Source: an uncultured SAR86 cluster bacterium (GTDB lineage Bacteria > Pseudomonadota > Gammaproteobacteria > Magnimaribacterales > D2472). From it: DNA of 64,000 nt. Made by a program: the position numbers and the translations under genes. The notes under the pieces are model-generated. The model did not search any database, was not told where the DNA came from, and saw only the letters and a list, made by a program, of their open reading frames with translations. The stretch is taken from positions 700,511 through 764,510 of the forward strand of contig CALSSL010000001.1 in assembly GCA_943789005.1 (NCBI GenBank). The letters run 5' to 3'. Positions 36,001 to 44,595 of this stretch are shown here, piece by piece. Position 1 is the first letter of the stretch; every line of letters starts with the position of its first letter.

Positions 36001-36135
36001 GAAGGGCAGTTGAACATTTGGTGATGCTGCAATGGATATTTCTTGTCTTGCATAAGAACCTGCAATAATTACCATGAAGGCAATCAACAATGTTGTTTTT
36101 GCTTTAGATAAAGCAAAATCTACAATACTTGTCAT
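33025..36135 (-). CDS. RND-family efflux transporter permease (AcrB/HAE-like)
   Basis: 1036 aa; 12-TM RND architecture, GMLIDGAIVITEYADKKI, GIVVNNNIVLIDTFNKLR. Confidence 0.92.
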   Translation of the reverse strand: MTSIVDFALSKAKTTLLIAFMVIIAGSYARQEISIAASPNVQLPFISVSVYLDGASPSDTSRLIAKPLENRLMTVPGIKSISSRSTLSFARIFLRFEVGYDMDQALVDIKQAVEETKYELPREAEDPQISEYSEASFPVMNISIVGSGSIRQKVFYAKELKDRVESLEEILQANLSGAPEEVLEGVINKSRMESYEVTLSDIYYSVANNNLIIPGGTQDTGKGSFNIEVPSIIESAQDVYSIPIKVTQDAIVTLGDIADIKRTFKDFTSYARINGQDAVTLEVQLRVGANSIDASYAIKDILSEYEKNLPENLEILVSQDDTLYSIDMVKELNGNIIAAVVLIMVLVIASMGFRVSMLVGLSIPFCFLFTYLIFFSLGMEINFLVMMGLLLGMGMLIDGAIVITEYADKKIGEGLSRSEGYKMASKRMFYPILASTGTTMAAFIPVMLWPGFTGQFMRYLPITVFTVLLGSLIYSLIMIPVLGSYLGQQDSALNKEEGRESIFKKLTELYGKRIAKFVKNPIETCLAVVSVLLIIIMSYSYFGKGTIYFALVDPVEANVTIKARGNYSALETKKLVEQVEERFMEVPGLNSVYLRAGSEWWNTEADKIGGGFVEVAPAAQREISGLQIMELLNKSVNDLPGIFVEIAPDLGGPSFDNPIELDLYGDSENDVNAAADIIETYIRNNINGLKNITSSKSYPSVEWSVEVDKQKAAQLGVSVADVGALVQMLTNGFKVGEYRPDDSRDEVEIRARFPESDRTITGIQNLNVTTLKGLVPVSSFISVIPKENRQSVNRKDGKFTQSIGAATIDESQVSDKVKEINTWLESADLGNGVTYKFTGMAEETEDVNNFMIAAGIMAVFIMLLMLLTQFNSFYQSFIILTSVTISFVGVLLGLLITGKPFSTTMTGLSIVTLAGIVVNNNIVLIDTFNKLRFESPHLDQSTHIINACKQRLRPILLTSLTTIFGLLPLAMGVSLDIISRDIAIGSPIVDWWSNLAVSIVFGLAFSTFITLILTPAILALPYALRKDFKKFLKTTD

Positions 36136-37001
36136 AGTTTATTAATTAAAACTTTTTGGCCATCTTCAACAAAACCTTGCCCCTGAACAATTAATTCAAG
36201 TTCTTTTGGAATACCAGTAATCCAAAGACCAGATTCGGAATCTTCTAAAATAGTTATGTTATGGAATTTAACTATATCGTTCTCAACGGATCTAATTCCA
36301 ATTTTACCGCCGTCATTTAAAAGTAATATCGATGGTGAAATTTTATGAGCCATAACTAGTTTTGTTTTAATTGTCATTTCAGCCGTTATGCCATCACGAA
36401 CTATGCCATTTTTATTTTCTATTTGTGATTCCACTTTAAATGTTCTGGTTGAAGGGGAGGCGCTTTTAGAAACAAAAGTTAATTTACCATTTAGAAATTC
36501 ACCAGTAACAAGCCTTATATCTACATCTTGACCAGTTTCAACTTTGTTTATATTGAACTCAGGAACTTCAGCAACAAAAATTATTGGATTTAGCTGTATA
36601 ATCGTCGCACAGACCTGACCTCTTTCTAGAAAATTACCTGGTTTTACAATTTGCTCTATAAAACCTGAAAAAGGTGCTTTAACTTCTGTTCTGTTTAACT
36701 CTACAACTCCTAAGCTACATAATACAGAATCTTTTTCAACAAAATTTCCCTGAGTTGAGCCTATTTTGACAACCTCTCCTGAAGTTTTAGCTCTTACATC
36801 CACTCTAGCTTCTGATCTTGAGGTTGCTTTTAATTTTATTGTTGGCTGATAAGAAACAGCTTCACTTAAAAGTGTTCCAACTGTAAAAAGATCATTTTTT
36901 GGAACTCCATTTTTAACTGTATCTTTTACAAATAATCCGGAAATCATCCACAACAAAATTGGGATGAATATGTATAAAGAAATTCTAATATTTTTAGTCA
37001 T
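36132..37001 (-). CDS. RND efflux periplasmic adaptor (membrane fusion protein)
   Basis: 289 aa; N-terminal TM anchor, split lipoyl/barrel pattern (VRAKTSGEVVKIGSTQGNFVEKDSVL, EVKAPFSGFIEQ); 4-bp overlap with permease. Confidence 0.88.
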   Translation of the reverse strand: MTKNIRISLYIFIPILLWMISGLFVKDTVKNGVPKNDLFTVGTLLSEAVSYQPTIKLKATSRSEARVDVRAKTSGEVVKIGSTQGNFVEKDSVLCSLGVVELNRTEVKAPFSGFIEQIVKPGNFLERGQVCATIIQLNPIIFVAEVPEFNINKVETGQDVDIRLVTGEFLNGKLTFVSKSASPSTRTFKVESQIENKNGIVRDGITAEMTIKTKLVMAHKISPSILLLNDGGKIGIRSVENDIVKFHNITILEDSESGLWITGIPKELELIVQGQGFVEDGQKVLINKL

Positions 37002-37060
37002 ATATATATTTTAGCACCTATAGTAAGACAAAACTTATTCCTCAGAAGTTCAGTTTTGAC

Positions 37061-37708
37061 TTATACGTTGTGCTTTTTACGCAAAGTTTCAAAAAGCTTT
37101 TTATTTAATGGAGTTGATGGCGATTTAGTATCTGCAAGAAGCTCAATTTTAAACTCAGTTCCATTTAACGCTTCAACCTTAAGCTTATTAAATATTTTTT
37201 TAAATGAAAAAAATAATTCTTTACTATCTCTTTCATCTAAAAAATTCCAACCAATTTTCTTGCCAGCAAAGTATACAATTGGATGGCTCCATGGATATTC
37301 AGCTCTTGGAGAAAAAGACTTTCTTGCTTCAATATAAGCCTCTTCAACTGATGGAAAGCCATCATGACTATTAATTTCTGAACAAGCTTTAACAAGGTCT
37401 GTTAAAGTTGGCAAGTATGATTGTGAGCCAATAACACTTTCGATAGCTTTTAAAATTGTTTCAGCTGAGAAAGATTTTAAACTTATAGCCCATAGCTTTT
37501 TACCCTCATTTAACCTGTCATCAGTACCAAAGACTTTGTAAAACTGATAATGATAAGCTAATTCAAGCTTTAAAAATAAACTATCTATAGATTCAATAAA
37601 TTCTTCTTTATTCGAATTTAATTTCTGATGCCCAAGAGGAGTCACCCTTTCTTGATGAGAAATCTTTTGAATATTTTCCTGGCTCAATATGTTTTTTATT
37701 TTCTTCAT
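37061..37708 (-). CDS. phage lambda replication protein P-like (helicase-loader-type) protein
   Basis: 215 aa; LWAISLKSFSAETILKAIESVIGSQSYLPTLTDLVKACSE resembles replication P family; located directly after a DnaT-like gene. Confidence 0.55.
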   Translation of the reverse strand: MKKIKNILSQENIQKISHQERVTPLGHQKLNSNKEEFIESIDSLFLKLELAYHYQFYKVFGTDDRLNEGKKLWAISLKSFSAETILKAIESVIGSQSYLPTLTDLVKACSEINSHDGFPSVEEAYIEARKSFSPRAEYPWSHPIVYFAGKKIGWNFLDERDSKELFFSFKKIFNKLKVEALNGTEFKIELLADTKSPSTPLNKKLFETLRKKHNV

Positions 37709-38442
37709 TATCTATTCTTTGGTTTCCTAAATGCCTTCTTTTTACATGTTCTATAAATTTAGAGTTCCATGTAGAAAAGGCTGAACCATTTTCTTTCCAA
37801 TATAGTATAAACTCACTTAAATACTTTAATGATGATTCTTTTGAAATATCAGACAATTCAAGAATATCATATACATCTTCGCTTGGAACCCAGTCTGAAG
37901 TAATTGAAAAGGGTAGTCCTTTGTTAGAGCTTTGCTCTTTAGCCCACTCTCTTCTTATATAGTCTATAAAAGATGTATTCCAGTTATTCCTTTCCTGTCC
38001 TCGCTCTTGCCAATATAACTTAAATTCTCTAAGTTTATTTTGATGAAACTCCTCTGAAACTTGACTCATTTTTAATATCTCTAAAGCTTCTTTTGACGGC
38101 ATCCAAGCTTGGATCAATTTTTGTTTTATAAGTATTGTTTTGAGTTGGAGATTGAACGCGATAGTTTGATGTTTTTTTTCCATCATCTGAATTAGCAATA
38201 AGTTTATAGCTTATTAATTTATTAATACTTGATTCAGCAATATTAGAATCTATAAAAGGCAGTTCTTTTTTAATTAAGTAAACAAGATCATTAATGTTAT
38301 TAGAGAAATTGATTCTTTTTGATTTACAGAACTCAAGAATAATTGCTGACTCGATTCCAAGTGTTTCTGCAACCTCTTTAGAGAATGAGATATTATCATT
38401 ATCTTTCAATCGACTATGAACCTCTCCTTTTCTCAACAGCAT
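37608..38442 (-). pseudogene. DnaT-like ssDNA-binding domain protein, apparently frameshifted (two ORFs 38035-38442 and 37608-38198)
   Basis: N-terminal ORF looks like a winged-helix domain. C-terminal ORF has two W-x-PS-x-(D/E)...F-x-LYW-x-(E)-G...W-x-x-(S/K)FI units typical of DnaT-like domains. Removing one base in ccaagcttgg (38103-38112) joins them as ...KIDPSWMPSKEALEIL... Confidence 0.6.
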
Positions 38443-39463
38443 TGCTGAGGTTTTGTAGGCATGAAACTGTATCTTCCCAACCTAAACAGGCATCAGTAAT
38501 GCTTTGACCGTAGGTAAGATTGTCAGAAATTTTTTGGTTACCCTCAACTAAGTGACTTTCTATCATAACTCCCTTAATACTTTTGTTGCCATTGGATATC
38601 TGTTCAGATATTTCTTCTACAACAGGCACCTGTCTTTTGTATTGTTTTTGACTGTTACCATGACTCGCATCAATCATAATAGATTCATTGACCTCAGCTT
38701 CTCGCAAAGCAGTCAATGTTTCATTTATTGAATCTTTATCATAATTTGGCTTTTTACCACCTCTAAGAATTATATGCGTATCGTTGTTTCCAGCAGTTTT
38801 TAACATGGCAATTTCAGATTCTTTTGTTGCACCAAAAAATACATGAGAATGATTTGCTGCTTGAATTCCATCAATCGCAGCTTTCAACCCTCCATTTGTA
38901 GCATTTTTAATTCCGACAGGGCACGACAATCCAGATGCTAATTCTCTATGGATTTGACTCTCTGCTGTTCTTGCACCAATTGCTCCCCAAGAAATAATAT
39001 CAGTAATATATTGTGGAGAAATGGGATCTAAAAATTCAGTACCAGCGGGTAGATTTAAGTTTGCTAAATCTATCAATAGTTTTCTAGCCATCTCTACGCC
39101 TTTTCCAATTTGATAGCTTTCATTTATATCAGGATCATTGATTAACCCTTTCCAACCAACAGTAGTTCTAGGCTTCTCAAAATAAACCCTCATTACAATC
39201 AATAGGTTTTCTTTGAAGTGAATATTTTGTTCGATTAGTCTTTTACCATACTCAATAGCGCTTTCAGGATCATGAATCGAACAAGGGCCTGCGACAACAA
39301 GCAATCGATCATCTTTATCATGAAGAATTTGACTTATTTCTTGCCTTGTTCCGTAAACAAGCTTTGAAATATTATCATTGATAGGATGTTTATTAATTAG
39401 CTCATACGGAGCTGGAACTTTTTGCCTATCAATAATTCTTGTATTATCGGTTGAGTAATTCAT
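38414..39463 (-). CDS. aroG: 3-deoxy-7-phosphoheptulonate synthase (class I DAHP synthase)
   Basis: 349 aa; VVAGPCSIHDPESAIEYGKRL, RVYFEKPRTTVGWKGLINDP, IMIDASHGNSQKQY. Confidence 0.95.
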   Translation of the reverse strand: MNYSTDNTRIIDRQKVPAPYELINKHPINDNISKLVYGTRQEISQILHDKDDRLLVVAGPCSIHDPESAIEYGKRLIEQNIHFKENLLIVMRVYFEKPRTTVGWKGLINDPDINESYQIGKGVEMARKLLIDLANLNLPAGTEFLDPISPQYITDIISWGAIGARTAESQIHRELASGLSCPVGIKNATNGGLKAAIDGIQAANHSHVFFGATKESEIAMLKTAGNNDTHIILRGGKKPNYDKDSINETLTALREAEVNESIMIDASHGNSQKQYKRQVPVVEEISEQISNGNKSIKGVMIESHLVEGNQKISDNLTYGQSITDACLGWEDTVSCLQNLSNAVEKRRGS

Positions 39464-39590
39464 TTTTTGGTCATTATTTCTTGTTTGAGACCTAATATTA
39501 AATGAATCAAATAAAATTAGTAGAGGTTTGGAAAATTAATTAATAAGTATTTTTTTTAATAATGCTAATTAAAAATTAATTAAATCTATA

Positions 39591-39641
39591 AATACACAAT
39601 ATGTTGTATTAATAGGCACTAAACCTTACACTATGTAGTGT
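39591..39641. promoter_or_regulatory. two consecutive palindromes upstream of scpA (divergent aroG/scpA region)
   Basis: AATACACAATATGTTGTATT at 39591-39610 (8/10 arm pairs) and ACACTATGTAGTGT at 39628-39641 (perfect 6-bp arms). Confidence 0.4.
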
Positions 39642-39646
39642 TTATC

Positions 39647-40444
39647 ATGCAAAATACTACTCAAACACAATTAGAGTTTCCCACCGTCATGGGACAGCCC
39701 TATGAAGTAATCCCAGATGATTTATTTATACCGCCAAACGCTCTAGAGCTTTGTTTAGAAACTTTTTCAGGCCCAATGGACCTGCTATTGTACTTAATCA
39801 AAAAAGAAAATATAAACATTCTAGATTTAGATGTCTCAAACATTACAGATCAATATATAGAATACATTAATTTAATGGACGCTTTGCAATTTGAATTAGC
39901 AGCAGAATATCTAGTTATGGCTGCCACATTAGCTGAAATAAAATCAAGAATGATGCTGCCACAAGAAGTTCATGAGGAAGAGGAAGAAGATCCAAAATCT
40001 TCTTTAATTAAAAGACTTCAAGAGTATCAAAGATATAAAAGTGCCTCTGAAAAATTAGCTATTTTGCCGAGAATTGATAGAGATTTTTTTACTGCTTCAG
40101 CAAAATTACCAGATTTAAAAATTGAAAAAAAAGATTTTCAAATAACAAAAGATGAACTAATTGCCATTTATCATGAGATAAAAAACAGACCAGATTTAAA
40201 ATTAAATCATCAAATTGACTTTGAGGAACTATCAACCCAAGAAAGAATTCAGATAATCCTCGATATCTTATCTAAGAGAAATATCATTAGTTTTTCAAAG
40301 ACTCTAAGAAAATCAGAAGGCAGGCATGGTGTTGTAGTTACATTTTTAGCATCACTGGAGCTAGCAAAAGATGGGCATGTAGAGCTAATTCAAAACAAAA
40401 CTGAAGAAATTTTTCTTAAATCTAAAACTGGAGTAATAAGTTGA
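39647..40444 (+). CDS. scpA: segregation and condensation protein A
   Basis: ORF 39638-40444; FSGPMDLLLYLIKKENINILDLDVSNITDQYIEYI, YLVMAATLAEIKSRMMLP. ATG 39647 preferred over GTG 39638. Confidence 0.93.
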   Translation: MQNTTQTQLEFPTVMGQPYEVIPDDLFIPPNALELCLETFSGPMDLLLYLIKKENINILDLDVSNITDQYIEYINLMDALQFELAAEYLVMAATLAEIKSRMMLPQEVHEEEEEDPKSSLIKRLQEYQRYKSASEKLAILPRIDRDFFTASAKLPDLKIEKKDFQITKDELIAIYHEIKNRPDLKLNHQIDFEELSTQERIQIILDILSKRNIISFSKTLRKSEGRHGVVVTFLASLELAKDGHVELIQNKTEEIFLKSKTGVIS

Positions 40445-41010
40445 ATATTAAATTAATTAATACAGTAGAAGCTTTGTTATTTGGAGCGGGACGCCCATTA
40501 AGAATATCTGAAATAAGAAGTTTATTAGAGTTAGATGGCCTTGTTGCTGAATTATCAGATATCAAGAAATGTTTAAACGAACTAGAGATGAGATATATGG
40601 AATCATCTCTTGAAATTTCTGAAATAGCATCAGGTTATAGGCTTCAAATTAAACCCGACTTCAGTCCTGCGCTTGCTCATTTATGGAATGAGAAAACTCC
40701 TAGGATTTCAAAAGCGCTTATGGAAACTATATCTATTATCGCCTATAAACAGCCTGTTACTAGAGGCGATATCGAAGATATAAGAGGGGTGAGTGTTAGC
40801 ACACAAAGCATAAGGTCTTTACTTGAAAGAAATTGGATAAAGGTATCAGGTTTTAAAGATGCTCCTGGAAGACCTGCACTTTACTCAACAACAAAAGAAT
40901 TTTTAGATGATTTAAATATGAAAAATTTATCAGACCTTCCAGATTTACCAGAATCTATTAAAACCAATGATGTTTCGATGGAAGATCAAGCTATATCACA
41001 AGCAATTTAA
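40441..41010 (+). CDS. scpB: segregation and condensation protein B
   Basis: 189 aa; VEALLFGAGRPLRISEI, IIAYKQPVTRGDIEDIRGVSV, PGRPALYSTTKEFLDDL. Confidence 0.93.
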   Translation: MNIKLINTVEALLFGAGRPLRISEIRSLLELDGLVAELSDIKKCLNELEMRYMESSLEISEIASGYRLQIKPDFSPALAHLWNEKTPRISKALMETISIIAYKQPVTRGDIEDIRGVSVSTQSIRSLLERNWIKVSGFKDAPGRPALYSTTKEFLDDLNMKNLSDLPDLPESIKTNDVSMEDQAISQAI

Positions 41011-41023
41011 CTCTGTTATTTAA

Positions 41024-41749
41024 ATGTTAGAAAGGCTTCAAAAATTTTTAGCCCAAGCTGGTATTGGATCAAGAAGAGGCTGCGAAAATTTTATTAAGGA
41101 AGGAAGGGTTACAGTAAATGGAAAGGTGGCAAAACTTGGTACAAAAGTTTCTAATGAAGATTTAGTTGAGTTTGATAATAAAGCTATTGAACTAAAAGAG
41201 GTTGATATTAAGGTCATCGCTCTCAATAAACCAGAAGGTGTTTTGTCATCAACAGCTAGAGAAAAAAAAATTCCAATTGTTTATGATTACTTACCTAATT
41301 CAGCTAATCAAAGAAATTGGATTTCAATAGGCAGACTTGATATTAATACCTCAGGACTAATGTTATTTACTAATGATGGAGGCTTTGCAAACTATTGCAT
41401 GCATCCGTCTAACACAATTGATAGAGAGTATTTGGTAAGAGCAAGAGGTAATTTTTCAATTGAGAAAAAAAATGAAATGCTGAAGGGTATTATCATTGAC
41501 GGTGAAAAACATCAGTTCACTGATGTTGTAGAGGGCGAAAAAATTGGAAGCAATCAATGGTTTTCAGTATGTCTTGTAAGCGGTAAAAATAGGGAGGTAA
41601 GAAAGATATTTCAATCTCTAGATCTCGAGGTGAGTAGGCTCAAGAGAACCCGATTTGGTCCAATTTTTTTACCTTCAACTCTAAAAAAAGGTAAAACAAT
41701 AGAGTTAACCCAAAAGGAAATAAGTGAATTAAAAAATTATGGCAAATGA
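41024..41749 (+). CDS. rluB: 23S rRNA pseudouridine synthase (RluB/RsuA family)
   Basis: 241 aa; S4 domain, IGRLDINTSGLMLFTNDG catalytic Asp motif. Confidence 0.9.
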   Translation: MLERLQKFLAQAGIGSRRGCENFIKEGRVTVNGKVAKLGTKVSNEDLVEFDNKAIELKEVDIKVIALNKPEGVLSSTAREKKIPIVYDYLPNSANQRNWISIGRLDINTSGLMLFTNDGGFANYCMHPSNTIDREYLVRARGNFSIEKKNEMLKGIIIDGEKHQFTDVVEGEKIGSNQWFSVCLVSGKNREVRKIFQSLDLEVSRLKRTRFGPIFLPSTLKKGKTIELTQKEISELKNYGK

Positions 41750-42344
41750 TTCTAAATCAGTAGAAGTCCATAAGCTCCTTCTAAAAATTTCTAAACAAAA
41801 TAAGCATAAAGATTTTTATAATTATTTAAAGACAACTGAAATAATATCTATTGATTCACGTCTTGATAATAAAATTAGCCTTCAATTTTTTATTGTTAAA
41901 ACAATAATTGGGCAACAGGTATCAGTAAGCGCAGCAAGTTCTATTTGGAAAAAAGTTGAGATTTTTTTAGAAAATAAAAATAATAATATTTCACTAGAGG
42001 CATTAGCTAATTGTGGCCTCTCTAGACCAAAAGCAAAATACATTCATGGGGTAATAAATAATAGAGAACTCCAATCAACATCTAAGAAGACATTACAGGC
42101 AATGCAAGATCAAAAATTATCTGAATTTTTTTTAAAAATAAAAGGTATTGGCCCATGGACTTTGGGAATTATTAAAATGTTTTATTTAGGTCATTTAGAT
42201 ACATATTTAAGCGGAGATCTTGGAATAAAAAAAAGAGCATTATATTTTTTTAAGGATAGTCACTATATGGGAGAAGATTATTCACCATATAGAACATATT
42301 TATGCTTATACCTATGGCAGAGTCTAAGTATTAATCTTGATTGA
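41739..42344 (+). CDS. HhH-GPD DNA glycosylase (3-methyladenine DNA glycosylase II-like)
   Basis: 201 aa; VKTIIGQQVSVSAASSIW, LKIKGIGPWTLGIIKMF, SGDLGIKK. Confidence 0.82.
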   Translation: MANDSKSVEVHKLLLKISKQNKHKDFYNYLKTTEIISIDSRLDNKISLQFFIVKTIIGQQVSVSAASSIWKKVEIFLENKNNNISLEALANCGLSRPKAKYIHGVINNRELQSTSKKTLQAMQDQKLSEFFLKIKGIGPWTLGIIKMFYLGHLDTYLSGDLGIKKRALYFFKDSHYMGEDYSPYRTYLCLYLWQSLSINLD

Positions 42345-43080
42345 ATTCAATATATCTATTGTTAGTATGGTTACTATAATCAGATAACATCCATAAATAA
42401 TAATCTGTTATGGATGATGCATCTTTTAGAGACTTTGGATCCTCTGCTGGGTAGGCAAAAGCTCTCATAGAGGTTCTGGTTGCTCCTGGATCAAAATTGA
42501 AAACTTTAATATTTGAAATAGGCTCTAATTCATCTTGCAATATTTCAGACATAGATTTAATTGCTGTTTTGGATACAGCATAGGCACCCCAAAAAGCTCT
42601 GCCTTTTTTCACTACTCCAGATGATGTAAATATAATTCTTGGGTTTGTTGATTGCTCCATCATTGGTGAAAGAAATTTAGTTAATAGATATGAGCTTGTA
42701 AGATTTGTCTGCATTACTTTATTCCAGGTAATCAGGTCATAATCAATAATTGAAGCCATTTTTCCCAATATGGCTGCGTTATGTATCAATCCATCTAAAC
42801 ATGAAATATTTTCAGATAAAACATTTACTATTTCTTGTGCTTTACTCTCATCTAATTGATTGAGATCGCATTTAATAATCATTGGAGACGTCTTATGATT
42901 ATGTACAATTTCGTCATAGACAGCATCTAAATCATTTTCATCTCTAGCTAATAAAATTACATTTGCACCATATTCACTTAAAGACATTGCAACTTCTCTG
43001 CCAATACCTTTTGATGCCCCAGTAACTAATATATTTTTTTCAGCTAAAAAATTTTTTTCATAACAATTTTTTATCTTCAT
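42331..43080 (-). CDS. yciK: SDR-family oxidoreductase (YciK-like)
   Basis: 249 aa; VTGASKGIGREVA, GAYAVSKTAIKSM; next to mupP/ubiG. Confidence 0.85.
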   Translation of the reverse strand: MKIKNCYEKNFLAEKNILVTGASKGIGREVAMSLSEYGANVILLARDENDLDAVYDEIVHNHKTSPMIIKCDLNQLDESKAQEIVNVLSENISCLDGLIHNAAILGKMASIIDYDLITWNKVMQTNLTSSYLLTKFLSPMMEQSTNPRIIFTSSGVVKKGRAFWGAYAVSKTAIKSMSEILQDELEPISNIKVFNFDPGATRTSMRAFAYPAEDPKSLKDASSITDYYLWMLSDYSNHTNNRYIEFNQD

Positions 43081-43742
43081 ATGCTTTTTAGTGCATCAAT
43101 TATTTGAGAGGCCTCTTTAACAATAACTGAGTCTTTGTAATTTTCGTTTTTGGATAAGCTGTAACCATATAAACAACCAATAGTTTTTGTACCTGCTCTT
43201 TTTCCAGCTATTAAATCATTTGGATGATCTCCTATATAGACTGTATTGCTTGGACTCACTCCAATTTTTTTACAAGCTAACAAAATACCTTCTGGACTAG
43301 GTTTACTCTCTTTTAGATGATCAGGGCATATCAATACCTTTGAGCCTGATAATTCTTTGAAATAATTTACAAGCGGCAATGCATAGTCGAATGGCTTGTT
43401 GGTTACAATTCCATAAGCAATATTAGAATCTTCCAAATAATTTATAACCGAATCTATTCCATTAAATATTGAAGATTCATTTATTAAATTATTTTTATAC
43501 TCTTGCAAGAATTCATTTCTATACATCTGAAAATTTGGATCATCTTGAGTAATTCCAAATCCAATTTCTGTAAACTTGGCAGAGCCCTCTGAAACAAAAG
43601 ATCTAATACGATCAAAATCTAAAACATCTCTGCCATATTTTTTAAGAATATTATTTAGAGATATTACAAAATCTGGAGCAGTATCAACAAGAGTGCCATC
43701 TAGATCAAATAAGACTAATTTGGTATTAAGACTTTTTGGCAT
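43077..43742 (-). CDS. mupP: HAD phosphatase (MupP / Gph-like)
   Basis: 221 aa; LFDLDGTLVDTAPDF, VTNKPFDYALPLV, YIGDHPNDLIAGKRAGTKTIG; ubiG-mupP-yciK order as in pseudomonads. Confidence 0.72.
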   Translation of the reverse strand: MPKSLNTKLVLFDLDGTLVDTAPDFVISLNNILKKYGRDVLDFDRIRSFVSEGSAKFTEIGFGITQDDPNFQMYRNEFLQEYKNNLINESSIFNGIDSVINYLEDSNIAYGIVTNKPFDYALPLVNYFKELSGSKVLICPDHLKESKPSPEGILLACKKIGVSPSNTVYIGDHPNDLIAGKRAGTKTIGCLYGYSLSKNENYKDSVIVKEASQIIDALKSI

Positions 43743-44420
43743 ACATTAAATAATTGACACCTAAATCATTATTCAGATGAGCTTTGTGTGTGATTGGGTT
43801 ATAAAACATTCCTTTTGATTCTATTAATTCTGCATCCCCGCTTCTTATAAAAGATCCAAGGGATGAGGGCTTAATGAATTTATTAAATTCATGAGTTCCT
43901 TTTGGAAGAATATTAAATATATACTCAGCACCAACAATTGCAGTTATCCATGATCTAGGATTTTTATTGATAGTCGATAAAAATAAATCTCCACCTGACT
44001 TTAAAAGATTGATGCATGTATGTACTAATAATTCAGGGTCTGGAACATGTTCTAAAACCTCTAAACACGTAACAATATCAAATTTTTCTTCAGAGCTATT
44101 TAGTAAGTCTTCAGCTGTAGATTCCTTATAGTTAATAGATTTATTATTATCTTGTGCATGAAGTTTGGCTATCTCTATTCCAGGACCAGCTGCATCTATG
44201 CCTGTAACAATTGCTCCCGCATCGCTTAAAGCTTCAGCCAGAGTATTCCTCCACCACATCCAACGTCTAGAATTTTCTTTCCGGTAAGATCAACTTTGCT
44301 TGCAATATAATTTGCTCTTAAAGGGTTTATTATATGAAGCGGCTTAAAGTCTCCAGATTTATCCCACCATTTTTCTGCAAGCTCTGAAAATTTTTGAACC
44401 TCTTGTTGATCGATATTCAT
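43726..44420 (-). pseudogene. ubiG: ubiquinone biosynthesis O-methyltransferase UbiG, frameshifted (ORFs 44226-44420 and 43726-44259)
   Basis: N-terminal ORF ...[13 protein letters not shown] then frame change to [30 protein letters not shown]. Removing one AG of the AGAG at 44240-44243 restores [17 protein letters not shown]. Confidence 0.85.
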
Positions 44421-44475
44421 TGAGCAATTTTACATGTTATGCACTGATTTAAACATAGCCTAATAAACTAATTTT

Positions 44476-44492
44476 ATGTAGTAAAACTACAT
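44476..44492. promoter_or_regulatory. inverted repeat in the ubiG/pntAA divergent intergenic region
   Basis: ATGTAGT-AAA-ACTACAT, perfect 7-bp arms. Confidence 0.4.
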
Positions 44493-44595
44493 TTATATAT
44501 ATGATTAAAATCAATAGATACATACGTTTAGCAATTAAATTGACTTTTTATTTCTATTGGGCTTTACTTCACTACAAATACATAATTAATTTAAA

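Noticed and set aside
33025-37001. RND permease/adaptor with slmA-like TetR as its regulator
   Set aside because: The TetR-family gene at 8632-9201 is 24 kb away and fits SlmA much better than an efflux repressor
38100-38114. ATCCAAGCTTGGAT palindrome as a regulatory site
   Set aside because: Sits within coding sequence at the inferred frameshift; more simply a chance HindIII-type palindrome
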